From: Achromobacter ruhlandii
Lineage (GTDB): Bacteria > Pseudomonadota > Gammaproteobacteria > Burkholderiales > Burkholderiaceae_B
NCBI RefSeq assembly: GCF_902859695.1
Contig: NZ_CADIJL010000006.1
Coordinates: 1 to 64,000, forward strand
Length of the DNA stretch: 64,000 nt
Direction of reading: 5' to 3'
A program made the translations under genes and the position numbers. This document shows positions 15,837 through 27,603 of the stretch, piece by piece. The stretch's first letter is position 1; every line of letters starts with the position of its first letter. Under the pieces are notes generated by a model. That model was not told the origin of the DNA, made no database searches, and saw nothing but the letters and a program-made list of their open reading frames with translations.

Positions 15837-16436
15837 ATGTCTACACCCATAAGCCTGGAACTGTCTCCAAGGGCCCTGGAAATCGTCGCGCAGACCAAGC
15901 AGCTGCTTGCCGCCGGCGGCTATCACGGCTTCAGCTATGCCGATGTGTCCGAGCGCGTGCGCATCGGCAAGGCCAGCATCCACCACCATTTCCCGGCCAA
16001 GGTCGACCTGGTGCTGACCGTGGTGGCGCAGCATCGCGCGCAGGCCCGCGACGGCCTGGCGGCGCTCGACCAGCGCGTCAAGGATCCGCTGGCGCGGCTG
16101 ACCGCCTATACCGACTACTGGGCCGGCTGTATCCGCGACGGCAGCGCGCCCATTTGCATCTGCGCCATGCTGGCCGCCGAATTGCCCCTGTTGCCGCAGG
16201 CGGTCGCCGACGCGGTGCGGGCCTATTTCAGCGAACTGAGCACGTGGCTGGCGCTGGTGCTGGAACATGGCGCCGCGACCGGGCAGTTCCAATTGCGCGG
16301 CGGCGCCCAGGCCGAGGCGCAAGCCTTCATGTCCACCGTACACGGCGCGATGCTGACGGCGCGGGCGTTCGGCGATCCCGACACGTTCGCCGCGATTGCG
16401 CGCGCGGCCATTGCCAGGCTGACGGCGCCAGCCTGA
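15837..16436 (+). CDS. TetR/AcrR family transcriptional regulator
   Basis: This 199-residue protein has an N-terminal TetR helix-turn-helix (about residues 12-58), with G-F-S-Y-A-D-V-S and the typical recognition segment G-K-A-S-I-H-H-H-F. The variable ligand domain contains a C-I-C-A-M segment that could be redox- or electrophile-sensitive. The start is the ATG nearest the conserved domain. Near-identical palindromes flank the gene, one before it and one before the downstream membrane protein, so it probably represses both. An intrinsic terminator follows the gene. Confidence 0.88.
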   Translation: MSTPISLELSPRALEIVAQTKQLLAAGGYHGFSYADVSERVRIGKASIHHHFPAKVDLVLTVVAQHRAQARDGLAALDQRVKDPLARLTAYTDYWAGCIRDGSAPICICAMLAAELPLLPQAVADAVRAYFSELSTWLALVLEHGAATGQFQLRGGAQAEAQAFMSTVHGAMLTARAFGDPDTFAAIARAAIARLTAPA

Positions 16437-16446
16437 TCGTTTTGCG

Positions 16447-16474
16447 GCGCACCCCCGGCGGGTGCGCTTTTTTT
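16447..16474 (+). terminator. Intrinsic terminator of the tetR gene
   Basis: Perfect 8-bp stem GCGCACCC/GGGTGCGC with a 5-base loop, followed directly by seven T. It lies 10 bases after the tetR stop and separates it from the next operator-controlled unit. Confidence 0.9.
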
Positions 16475-16485
16475 GCTATCAAAAC

Positions 16486-16503
16486 CAACCAACTAGTTGG
16501 TTG
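16486..16503. promoter_or_regulatory. Candidate TetR operator (copy 2, perfect palindrome)
   Basis: CAACCAACTAGTTGGTTG is a perfect 18-bp palindrome. It lies 67 bases before the ATG of the small membrane protein gene and just after the tetR terminator, in AT-rich sequence that would suit a promoter. A 16/18 copy precedes tetR. Confidence 0.8.
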
Positions 16504-16570
16504 TTTAATGTAACGCATATCTGCTGTCTTTTCCCAACGTCTGTTTGCCCCCTTTCAAGGAGTTCCCCTC

Positions 16571-17092
16571 ATGCCACATCCCATTTCCGCCCTGGGCGCG
16601 GCGCACACCCTCATCAGCCTGGTGCCCGCCTTCACCGGGCTGTACAGCTTCGTCCGCTACCGCGGCATCGACAGCGCCACGCCCGCCGGCAAGGTCTATC
16701 TGGGCGGCTTGCTGGTGGCCGTGCTGACGTCCTTCGGGCTGTCCAGCACCGGCGGCTTCAATGCCGGGCACGCGCTCGGCATCCTGGCGTTGCTGGCGGT
16801 GTCGGGGGCGCTGCTGGTGGCGCGGATGCCGTGGCTGCCCCGTGCTCGCCAGCATCTGGCCCAACTGGGCTTTTCGTTCAGTTTCTTCCTCATGTGGATC
16901 CCGGGCATCGCGGAAACGTTGACGCGGTTGCCGGCGTCGCATCCGTTCGCCGAGAGTCCGCAGTCGCCGCTGGTGCGGGGCGCGCTGGCGACCTGGCTGG
17001 CGGTGTTCGTGCTGGGCGCGGCCGCGCAGCAGTTGTGGATCCGCGCGCGGCGCCGTCGTGTGCCGGCCGGCGTGGCCCGGGTACAGTCATGA
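16571..17092 (+). CDS. Small integral membrane protein, TetR-controlled
   Basis: This 173-residue protein has four to five predicted membrane helices and a basic C-terminal tail (R-A-R-R-R-R). AAGGAG stands 9 bases before the ATG. I recognise no characterised family; it resembles small 'hypothetical membrane protein' entries of proteobacteria. The palindromic operator immediately upstream implies control by the adjacent TetR protein. Its stop overlaps the next start (ATGA). Confidence 0.7.
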   Translation: MPHPISALGAAHTLISLVPAFTGLYSFVRYRGIDSATPAGKVYLGGLLVAVLTSFGLSSTGGFNAGHALGILALLAVSGALLVARMPWLPRARQHLAQLGFSFSFFLMWIPGIAETLTRLPASHPFAESPQSPLVRGALATWLAVFVLGAAAQQLWIRARRRRVPAGVARVQS

Positions 17093-17661
17093 GCCACTGC
17101 GGCATCGATGCGCTTGACGCGGCGCGGATGGGCGATGTGCGCGATCCCTACCGCGCCGAGCGCCTGCGCGTCCAGATGCAGGCGGCGCGGGGTGCGCCGG
17201 CGCCATCGTTCACGCGCCCGCAAGCCGAGCGCCCGCGGGCGACAACGCCGCCCGGGGTGACCGGGTTGGCACGGGCAGGCGCCGGCGCGTCCGTCGATCC
17301 GCTGCGCGACCAATACACCGCGCACTGCGTGCGCAACGCGATCCGCGCTTTCCACGAGGAACAGGCGCGCCTGCAGGCGCGCGGCGCGGCGGTCAACCAG
17401 GCGCTTCGGGATGAACAGACGGTATTGCAGGCGCGCGCCGGGGCGGCCAATGACCTGGGCACGATCCCTGCGCTGTTGCCGTTGCAGCCGTATCGCATCG
17501 CGGCTGGCCAGCCTGCGCTGCTGCCGCCCGTGCTGGTCGTGGCCGCCAGCGCCGCGCAGGCCATGGTGGCGTCGGTGGCGGCGGCGACCGCGCCGCGCAA
17601 CGCCACCGATGATGCGCTTGCCACGGATCCCGCCACGCGTGCGCGCACGCGCCGCGGGTGA
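17089..17661 (+). CDS. Hypothetical protein coupled to the TetR-controlled membrane protein
   Basis: The protein has 190 residues from an ATG that overlaps the preceding stop codon (ATGA). It is rich in Ala, Arg and Gln, with a helical middle section (about residues 65-120) and a low-complexity, proline-containing N-terminal part. No signal peptide or known domain is visible. Coupling to the previous gene is the main support that it is real. It ends 14 bases before a convergent gene. Confidence 0.5.
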   Translation: MSHCGIDALDAARMGDVRDPYRAERLRVQMQAARGAPAPSFTRPQAERPRATTPPGVTGLARAGAGASVDPLRDQYTAHCVRNAIRAFHEEQARLQARGAAVNQALRDEQTVLQARAGAANDLGTIPALLPLQPYRIAAGQPALLPPVLVVAASAAQAMVASVAAATAPRNATDDALATDPATRARTRRG

Positions 17662-17675
17662 CGCGGATGGCAGGA

Positions 17676-19052
17676 TCAGTCGCGGCCGGCGTCCGCCAGC
17701 GCGGTCAGCGCCGCCAGCCGGGCCGTGTCGGCGCCGGCGGGCGCCCTGGCCACGGCCGTGCGCACGCGCTGCGCCAAGGCGCTGTTGAAGTCGGCCGCGA
17801 GATCGGCGCGCACGGTGATCCGCCGCGTGGCTTCGTCCAGCAGCATGTCCGGCGTCACGCCGGCCGCATCCAGCCGCGCGCCATTGGCGCGGTATACACG
17901 GGCGGTGGTCACCACCAGCGCGCCCTGTCCGGCGGGCAGGGGCAGTACCGTCTGGATCGTGCCGGCGCCAGCGGTCTGCGCGCCGATCAACAGGGCGCGG
18001 CCGTGGTCCTGCAGGGCGGCGGCCACGATCTCCGCGCCGGCGCCGGTGCGCTGATCGACCAGCACCACCACCGCCACATCATGCGGCAGCAGGGCGTCGC
18101 GGGCGCGCAGGGGATGGGCATTGGCCGGGGTGCGGCCACGCAGGCCGCCGATCGTAGCGCCTTCGGGCAGCGCCATGCCGGCGACCTGTTCGGCCACGTC
18201 GAGCAGTCCGCCGGCATTGCCGCGCAAATCCAGCACCAGGCCCGCCAGCGGGGCGCCGGCGCGGGCGGCGGCGTCGAGCGATTCCCGCAACTGGGCGCCG
18301 GTCCTGCTGTCGAAGCCGGACACCCGGATCAGCGCGACCGCGCCGTCCCGTTCCCACTGCACCGTGGGCGGCGCCTGCACCGGCCCGCGCACGGGCTGCG
18401 CCATGATCGTGCCGGCCGTGCCGGGCCGACGCAGCGCGAGCGCCGGCCGGGTGCCGGTCGCGCCGCGCAGCAAGGCGACGGCCTCGGGGAGCGGCAGGCC
18501 CGCGGTGGGCTGGCCGTCGACGCTGACGACGATGTCGCCGGCCTGGATGCCGGCGCGTTCGCCGGGGCCGCCGGGCAAGGGCCGCACCACGGTCAGGGCG
18601 CCATTTCGCAGAGAGAGTTCCAGGCCGACCGAGGCGGGCGGGGGCGCCAGTTCGGCACGGCTGGCGACGCGGCTATAGGGGTCCAGGCTGGCCATCATGC
18701 CGCGCAGGGCCGCGTACAGCGCCGCCTCGCGCGCCGCGTCGTCGCCAAAGCGCAGGATTTCATCGGCCAGGATGCGCGTTTGCGGGGCAAGGCCTTCGGC
18801 CTGATGTTCGGCCTGGACGGCCTGCTCGATGGCGGCCCGGCGCGCGGGCGCGTCGGCGCCGGGCAGGACCGCCAGCGCGCGCAGGCCGTGCACCGCCAGC
18901 ATGCGTGAACCGACCGGATCGACGTACTGGTCCGCGACCTGGGTCATGGCGGCCGCGAGCGTGGCCTCGATTTCCAGGCGCGACAGGGCACTGGCGGGGG
19001 ACGCCAGCACGGCCGCGCCGGCCAGCAACAGGGCGCCCAAGGCGCGTCGCAT
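17676..19052 (-). CDS. S41 (C-terminal processing) protease-like protein lacking the catalytic Ser and Lys
   Basis: The protein has 458 residues from ATG 19052, which begins a clean signal peptide (residues 1-22); GTG 19073 is an alternative. A PDZ domain (about 120-200) and an S41 peptidase domain (about 215-430) are present. In active CTP proteases the nucleophile lies in a T-A-S-A-S-E-like motif and the base Lys lies 25 residues later in F-G-K-G. Here these read T-G-A-G-A-E (336-341) and A-G-A-G (361-364), so the catalytic positions are A338 and A363, with the spacing preserved. It is probably a periplasmic pseudoenzyme. It follows two small envelope genes on the same strand. Confidence 0.85.
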   Translation of the reverse strand: MRRALGALLLAGAAVLASPASALSRLEIEATLAAAMTQVADQYVDPVGSRMLAVHGLRALAVLPGADAPARRAAIEQAVQAEHQAEGLAPQTRILADEILRFGDDAAREAALYAALRGMMASLDPYSRVASRAELAPPPASVGLELSLRNGALTVVRPLPGGPGERAGIQAGDIVVSVDGQPTAGLPLPEAVALLRGATGTRPALALRRPGTAGTIMAQPVRGPVQAPPTVQWERDGAVALIRVSGFDSRTGAQLRESLDAAARAGAPLAGLVLDLRGNAGGLLDVAEQVAGMALPEGATIGGLRGRTPANAHPLRARDALLPHDVAVVVLVDQRTGAGAEIVAAALQDHGRALLIGAQTAGAGTIQTVLPLPAGQGALVVTTARVYRANGARLDAAGVTPDMLLDEATRRITVRADLAADFNSALAQRVRTAVARAPAGADTARLAALTALADAGRD

Positions 19053-19078
19053 CGTGGCACCGTGCGTGGCCACGGGGG

Positions 19079-19543
19079 TTACTGGACTTTCACGCGCACC
19101 GCCGCGCCGGGACGCGGTTCGAACGCGGGCACCGTGCGGTTCTTCAGCGCTTCGCCCGCGAGGCTCCATACTCGGGTGTCGGTCGGGAAGTCCTCGCTGC
19201 GCGTCATCTTGTCGATCTGCGCGGCCGCCAGCTTGCCGGCGCCATCGACCTCGGGATTCCAGGCGTACACGCCCCACTGGCCGTACCAGGCCACGGGCGC
19301 GTCGGCGTCCAGGCGGCGGTCGGGGCACATCACGAAACCCTTGTCCAGCAGCACGCGCAGGGCGCCCACGGGCACCAGCTTGACGGTCGGCGTGGTGCGC
19401 TCCTTGCTGTGCCCGGGGCACACGTTGGCGCTGCGCGCCACCGTGGTGTCGACGACCTCGCGGTCGGACTGTGCGTAGCTGGTGGATGCGGCGCACAGCG
19501 CGAAGGCGGCGGCGGTCAGGGCGAGCGGGCGGTGGCGGATCAT
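19079..19543 (-). CDS. Small secreted hypothetical protein
   Basis: This 154-residue protein has a clear signal peptide (about residues 1-24, ending S-Y-A) and GGAGG just before the ATG. The mature part has two Cys (C-P-G-H and C-P-D-R) that could pair in the periplasm. I recognise no family. Its start overlaps the stop of the upstream membrane protein (ATGA), and the S41-like gene follows 26 bases downstream, so the three form an operon with an envelope role. Confidence 0.65.
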   Translation of the reverse strand: MIRHRPLALTAAAFALCAASTSYAQSDREVVDTTVARSANVCPGHSKERTTPTVKLVPVGALRVLLDKGFVMCPDRRLDADAPVAWYGQWGVYAWNPEVDGAGKLAAAQIDKMTRSEDFPTDTRVWSLAGEALKNRTVPAFEPRPGAAVRVKVQ

Positions 19544-20022
19544 GCGGAGCCTCCAGGTCGGGGAGTGGATGATTCGGGGAGCGGGGCAGTCCTGTCGGGT
19601 CGGGCGATGGCCCAAAAGCTGGCGCCGATCAGGGCGCCCAGCGCGGCGGCTGCCAGGGGGACCGCCGGGCGTGACACCACGGTGTCGGCCAGCATGTACA
19701 AGGCGAGGCGCAGGTCGGCGGGACCGAACGCGGAGGCGATGAGGAGCGCGGCGCACCAGCCCACCAGACCGATGGCGGTGAAGGCCAGCACGTAAGGCGC
19801 CAGCGCGGTGCGGCGGCGACGCCGCAGCAGGCGGTGCGCCGGCAGGCCCAGCACGGCCATGGCGATGGCGCCGGCCAGCAGGCCCAGCAACGTGGCCATG
19901 AGCACCCAGTCCGGCGGTTCGCCGGGGCCGGGCGCGTCGCGCCAGAACAGGCGCGCTTGCAGGCCAAGGAACACGGCCGTCCAGAAAGGCCCGGCCAGAA
20001 AGGCAAATGGAAGTCTTGTCAT
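19540..20022 (-). CDS. Small membrane protein, unknown function
   Basis: This 160-residue protein has four predicted membrane helices and an Arg-rich loop (about residues 66-71) between helices 2 and 3. No family is recognised. It is the first gene of the three-gene minus-strand unit that ends with the S41 pseudoprotease, and it is coupled to the next gene through an ATGA overlap. Confidence 0.6.
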   Translation of the reverse strand: MTRLPFAFLAGPFWTAVFLGLQARLFWRDAPGPGEPPDWVLMATLLGLLAGAIAMAVLGLPAHRLLRRRRRTALAPYVLAFTAIGLVGWCAALLIASAFGPADLRLALYMLADTVVSRPAVPLAAAALGALIGASFWAIARPDRTAPLPESSTPRPGGSA

Positions 20023-20139
20023 TCGGCGGAATGCGGCGCCGGCGCTTGCGCGCGGCGCCCCAACTTTTGCGTGCGCCGATCTTAGCAGCCGCCCGGTATC
20101 GCCGACGGTTACAGGTGCGACAGAACGAACGCGCCGCGC

Positions 20140-21276
20140 TCAGCCGGCGGCCGGCGGCACCTGGCGCGGCAGCGTCACGCGAAAGCGCGTGATGGCATCG
20201 CGCGATTCGGCGGCGATGCGGCCGCCATGCGCCAGCACGATCTGCTGCGCGATGAACAGGCCCAGGCCCAGGCCGCGGTGGCCGCCGGCGGGACGGGCGC
20301 CGCTGCGGAACGGATTGAACAGCTGCGGCAGCAGTTCCGGAGGAATGGTGCCGCCGTTGCTGACCGTGACGGTGACCTGGCCGGGCGTCGCGCCATCGAC
20401 TTCGACGCGCACCGGCGCCTCGGGGCTGCCATGGTGCAGGGCATTGCCCAGCAGATTGGCGAGCACCTGCGCGATACGCTCCCCGTCCCAATCGCCAGCC
20501 GTATCGCCATGGCATTCGGTATCGATGCGGCGGTCGCCGGCGCCGGTGCGGATCTCGTCCAGCGTGCGGTCGACCAGCGTTGCCATGTCCAGGCGGGTCG
20601 GCGCCAGCGCCAGGCCGCCGGCCTGGCGGATGCGCGTGACGTCGAGCAGATCCGCGATCAGGTGGTTCATGCGTTCGCCGCTTTGCAGGATGCGCTGCGC
20701 CAGGCTGACCACGCGCGCATCCTCGCTCTGGCGTTGCAGCAGCGACGCGCCCATGATGACGGCCTGCAGCGGCGTGCGCAGGTCGTGGCCGAGCACGGCC
20801 ATGAACATGTCGTTGACCCGCAGCGCCTCGGTGCGCGCCTCCAGTTCGCGCGCCAGCGCGTGGCGGCGTTCGTGCAGCTCGAAAAAGACGTTGGCCTTGC
20901 TGCGCAGCATGTAGGGGTCGACCGGCTTGTACAGGAAGTCCACCGCGCCGCTCTCGTAGCCGCGGAACTGCCAGTTCTGCTCGCGCGAGCCGGCGGTGAT
21001 GAAGATCAGGGGGATGTGGCGGGTGCGTTCGCTGCCGCGGATCAGCTCGGCCAGTTCGAAGCCGTTCATGTCCGGCATCTGCACGTCGAGCAGCGCCAGC
21101 GCCACGTCCGGATGATTCAGCAGCAGTTCCAGCGCCTGCGGGCCGGACTGGGCGGTGAGCACCTGGACACGCTCGCTGGCCAGCAGCGCTTCCAGGGCGA
21201 TCAGGTTTTCGGGCACGTCATCGACCAGCAGGCACTTGATACGGTCGTCCGATGATTTGGCAGGTGTCAGTAGCAT
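20140..21276 (-). CDS. REC-histidine kinase (response regulator fused to HisKA/HATPase)
   Basis: This 378-residue protein starts with a receiver domain (about residues 13-130) with phospho-acceptor D64 in L-L-D-V-Q-M-P and the acidic pair V-D-D at 18-20. A coiled stretch follows, then HisKA with G-H-D-L-R-T-P-L and a HATPase domain ending in G-L-G-L-G-L-F-I-A. It has no membrane segment. Such REC-HK proteins relay phosphate from an upstream hybrid kinase. It is the last gene of a four-gene signalling operon, 19 bases after the cheB-like gene. Confidence 0.88.
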   Translation of the reverse strand: MLLTPAKSSDDRIKCLLVDDVPENLIALEALLASERVQVLTAQSGPQALELLLNHPDVALALLDVQMPDMNGFELAELIRGSERTRHIPLIFITAGSREQNWQFRGYESGAVDFLYKPVDPYMLRSKANVFFELHERRHALARELEARTEALRVNDMFMAVLGHDLRTPLQAVIMGASLLQRQSEDARVVSLAQRILQSGERMNHLIADLLDVTRIRQAGGLALAPTRLDMATLVDRTLDEIRTGAGDRRIDTECHGDTAGDWDGERIAQVLANLLGNALHHGSPEAPVRVEVDGATPGQVTVTVSNGGTIPPELLPQLFNPFRSGARPAGGHRGLGLGLFIAQQIVLAHGGRIAAESRDAITRFRVTLPRQVPPAAG

Positions 21277-21295
21277 GGTGTCGGGGAAGGAGGTG

Positions 21296-21901
21296 TCAGG
21301 GCAGGCGCGCCAGCAGGGCGGCGATGGCTTCCGGAGGCAGGACTTGCGATGATGGGACCCGGGACAGGGCGGCGTCGGGCATGGCGCGCATGGCGGCGGT
21401 CTCGGGCGCCTGGACCAGCGCGTGGCCGCCCGCGGCCCGGATCGCCGCCAGGCCGTCGGCGCCGTCCTCATTGGCGCCGGACAGCAGCACGCCCAGCAGG
21501 CGCTCGCGATAGCAGTCCGCGGCGGACTGGAACAAGACGTCGATCGATGGCCGCGAGAAATGCACCGGCGGCCCGATCGACAGGGCCAGGCGCGGCCCGC
21601 GATCCACCAGCAGGTGGTAGTCGGGCGGAGCGAAGTACAGGTGCCCCGGCTGTATCGGCATCTGGTCCTCGGCCTCCAGCACCGGCAGGGCGCAGCGGTC
21701 GCGGAAAATGTCGGCCAGCAGGCTGCGGCGGTCGCGCGGCAGGTGCAGCAGGACGATCACGGCCGCCCGCAGGCCGGCCGGCAGCGCCGGCAGCAGCAGG
21801 TTCAGGACATCGATGGCGCCCGACGAACCGCCGATCACGATGGCGTCCCAGGCGGCCGAGGCCGTTGCGTCTTCGCGCGGGGCCGGCGAACGACGGCTCA
21901 T
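21296..21901 (-). CDS. CheB-type methylesterase domain protein (no receiver)
   Basis: This 201-residue protein is a stand-alone CheB methylesterase/amidase domain. The nucleophile Ser lies in G-G-S-S-G (about residues 24-28), the His in L-L-H-L-P, and an Asp in a degenerate G-A-N-E-D-G-A-D-G motif. It lacks the N-terminal receiver that controls chemotaxis CheB. The start overlaps the cheR-like stop (ATGA). No chemoreceptor or flagellar gene is nearby, so it more likely modifies a sensor such as the neighbouring kinase than a chemotaxis receptor. Confidence 0.85.
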   Translation of the reverse strand: MSRRSPAPREDATASAAWDAIVIGGSSGAIDVLNLLLPALPAGLRAAVIVLLHLPRDRRSLLADIFRDRCALPVLEAEDQMPIQPGHLYFAPPDYHLLVDRGPRLALSIGPPVHFSRPSIDVLFQSAADCYRERLLGVLLSGANEDGADGLAAIRAAGGHALVQAPETAAMRAMPDAALSRVPSSQVLPPEAIAALLARLP

Positions 21902-22743
21902 AGACCGGCCTTCTTGCGGTAGATGCGGTCTTCGAGCACGAAATCGTCGAAGCCGTCGGCCTGGGCCGAAAAGCGCACCGATTCCCGCGATCCCAGGCCC
22001 ATGAAGCCGCGATGCACCAGGGCGTCGTGGAACAGGCGCAGCGCCCGGTTCTGGAGTTCGCGCTCGAAATAGATAAGCACGTTGCGGCACGATACCAGGT
22101 GCACTTCGGCGAAGACGCTGTCCGTGGCCAGGCTGTGATCCGAGAACACCATGTGTTCGCGCAGCGCCTTGTCGAACACGACGCGGCCGTAGCGCGCGGT
22201 GTAGTAGTCGGACAGCGAGCTGCGGCCGCCTGCCTGCGCGTGGTTGCGGGTAAAGGTGGCGGCGCGCTCCAGGTCGTACACGCCCTGTTCGGCGGTGCGC
22301 AAGGCGTGCGGATTGATGTCGGTCGCGTAGATCAGCGCGCGATCCAGCAGGCCTTCCTCGTGCAGCAGGATGGCGAGCGAATAGACTTCCTCGCCCGTGC
22401 TGCACCCGGCCACCCACACCTTGATCGAAGGATAGGTGCGCAGGATCGGCACCACTTCGTTGCGCAGCGCCAGGAAATAGCTGGGGTCGCGGAACATGTC
22501 GCTGACCTGCACCGTGAGGAATTGCAGCAGCTCCGTGAACACTGGCGGTTCGTGCAGCACGCGGTCCTGCAGCTGGGACAGCGTCTTGCAGCCGAAGTGG
22601 GACAGGGCGCTTTGCAGGCGCCGCTTGAGCGAGGCCTGGGCGTAGGCGCGGAAGTCGTAGTGATAGTGGTGGTAGATCGCGTCGAGCAGCAGGCGCTGCT
22701 CGATGTCCTCGGTGGGCACCTTGGCGGGCGGCGGCGTGTTCAT
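21898..22743 (-). CDS. CheR-type SAM-dependent protein methyltransferase
   Basis: This 281-residue protein has the CheR all-alpha N-terminal domain (about residues 15-75) and a Rossmann methyltransferase domain with G-C-S-T-G-E-E, A-T-D-I-N and C-R-N-V-L-I-Y-F. The chosen ATG lies 29 bases after the stop of the large hybrid kinase; the frame stays open upstream but overlaps that gene. CheR methylates glutamates of receptors. With the paired CheB protein and no receptors in the window, it probably belongs to a non-chemotactic sensory system. Confidence 0.88.
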   Translation of the reverse strand: MNTPPPAKVPTEDIEQRLLLDAIYHHYHYDFRAYAQASLKRRLQSALSHFGCKTLSQLQDRVLHEPPVFTELLQFLTVQVSDMFRDPSYFLALRNEVVPILRTYPSIKVWVAGCSTGEEVYSLAILLHEEGLLDRALIYATDINPHALRTAEQGVYDLERAATFTRNHAQAGGRSSLSDYYTARYGRVVFDKALREHMVFSDHSLATDSVFAEVHLVSCRNVLIYFERELQNRALRLFHDALVHRGFMGLGSRESVRFSAQADGFDDFVLEDRIYRKKAGL

Positions 22744-22772
22744 GGTCTTGGAAGGGGGCGGGCGGCGGCTCG

Positions 22773-26177
<3,405 letters not shown>

Positions 26178-26355
26178 GGGAACGGTGTATTCGGGTGCGA
26201 AAGGAACGACGACTATACAGGGGTCTGTCCAATTGTTGCGTACGGATACAAATGCTTCCCCTCTGTAGGGCCGGCATGTCCTAGCATGCGCCTTCCCCCC
26301 GCTTTGCCTATTCGCCCGCGCCTCGGCTTGCGCCAAGGCCCCGGCCTGAACAACC

Positions 26356-26730
26356 ATGACGAAAATCCTTTTGGTCGACGACCAGCCCACGCTGGTCGCC
26401 CTGATGAGCGAGTTCCTGAGCGGCGAAGGCTACGAGGTCGCGACGCACACGGACGGACTGACCGCGCTGCGGCAGATGCTGGAGCTGCGGCCTGACGTGG
26501 TCATTACCGACTTTTCCATGCCCGGCATGGACGGCGGCGCGCTGCTCACCGCCATGCGCGAGAATGCCTACCTGAGCGACACCCCCGTGCTGGTGCTGAG
26601 CGGTCGGCCCGAATCCGAACTGGAAGCGGCCTGCGCCGGCCGCGCCACGCTGCTGCGCAAGCCGGCCGAGCCGCAGGACGTGTTGCAAGCGATCCATCGT
26701 CTGCATCCGGCATCCGCCCTGGCCGCCTAG
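26356..26730 (+). CDS. Single-domain response regulator
   Basis: This 124-residue protein is a lone receiver domain with the acidic pair D8-D9, phospho-acceptor D52 in T-D-F-S-M-P, a Ser switch residue in V-L-S-G and a Lys near residue 103 in L-R-K-P. There is no output domain. It is divergently transcribed from the large hybrid kinase 178 bases away and is a plausible phosphorelay partner of that system. Confidence 0.88.
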   Translation: MTKILLVDDQPTLVALMSEFLSGEGYEVATHTDGLTALRQMLELRPDVVITDFSMPGMDGGALLTAMRENAYLSDTPVLVLSGRPESELEAACAGRATLLRKPAEPQDVLQAIHRLHPASALAA

Positions 26731-26796
26731 GCGGGGCCCCTACACGGCTCCGGATGGAGCGCGCGGCGATGCGATTCCTATGACGGCCCGCGGCTG

Positions 26797-27492
26797 TCAG
26801 CGCGCGCCGGCGGCGCGCAGCATCGTCGCGATGGCGCCCTGGCCGCGTTGGCGCGCGTGCCAGAGCGGGCTGCGGCCGTCACCGTCTGGCAGGTTCACGT
26901 CGGCGCCATTGTCGAGCAGCAGCCTGACGACGGCCTGGTGATCCGGGCCGCCATCGCTCAGGATGATGGCTTCCAGGAGGCCGGTCCAGCCCAGCCTGTT
27001 GACATGGTTGGGGTCGACGCCGGCGCGCAGCAGCATGCCGACGGTATCGACCAGGCCGCGCTCGCACGCGGGGATCAACGCCGTGCCGCCATACCGGTTG
27101 GTACTGCGCAGATCGGCGCCATGGCGCAACGTCTCGGCCAGGATGCCGTTGTGGCCGCGCGCGCCGGCGTACAGGTAGGCGCTGTCCTGCATGCGGTTCT
27201 TGGCGTTGACGTCGGCGCCCGCCGCCATCAGGGCCGACGCGACCGCTTCATGGTTGGCCAGCGTTGCCCGCAGCAGCGGCGTGTTGCCGTCGGGATCGCG
27301 CGCTTCCAGCGGCGCGCCCCGCGCCAGCAGGGCCTGGACGCGAGCGAGGTCGCCAGCGCCGGCGGCGCGCAGCAGCCCGGCGCCGCTGTCGCCTTGGCCG
27401 GCCGGGTCTTGGCCAGCGGCGCCCGTGCCGCCTTCCGCCACCGCCAGCAGGGCGGCCGCCAGGAATCTACGCCAGGAACGGAAAATGGGCAT
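26797..27492 (-). CDS. Secreted ankyrin-repeat protein
   Basis: This 231-residue protein has a signal peptide (about residues 1-26) and five to six ankyrin repeats (about 40-230) with the usual G-N-T-P-L-L, G-A-D-V-N and G-x-T-A-L elements. GGAG stands about 8 bases before the ATG. Periplasmic ankyrin proteins in proteobacteria often sit next to catalases or serve as protein-binding partners, but there is no such neighbour here. It is divergent from a LysR gene 111 bases away, which might control it. Confidence 0.8.
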   Translation of the reverse strand: MPIFRSWRRFLAAALLAVAEGGTGAAGQDPAGQGDSGAGLLRAAGAGDLARVQALLARGAPLEARDPDGNTPLLRATLANHEAVASALMAAGADVNAKNRMQDSAYLYAGARGHNGILAETLRHGADLRSTNRYGGTALIPACERGLVDTVGMLLRAGVDPNHVNRLGWTGLLEAIILSDGGPDHQAVVRLLLDNGADVNLPDGDGRSPLWHARQRGQGAIATMLRAAGAR

Positions 27493-27603
27493 GGGCGGTC
27501 TCCTTGGAACAATTTCCCCGATTATGCCGCCAGGTGCCCTGCGGTTTGGCGAATGCGGCCGATGGCTGGAGAATGCCGGCATTCCCCATCTTCCGTTCCT
27601 TCC

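Noticed and set aside
26723-26734. 12-bp palindrome CCGCCTAGGCGG over the stop codon of the single REC gene
   Set aside because: It is short, GC-rich and without a T-run. Such palindromes are expected by chance at this base composition.
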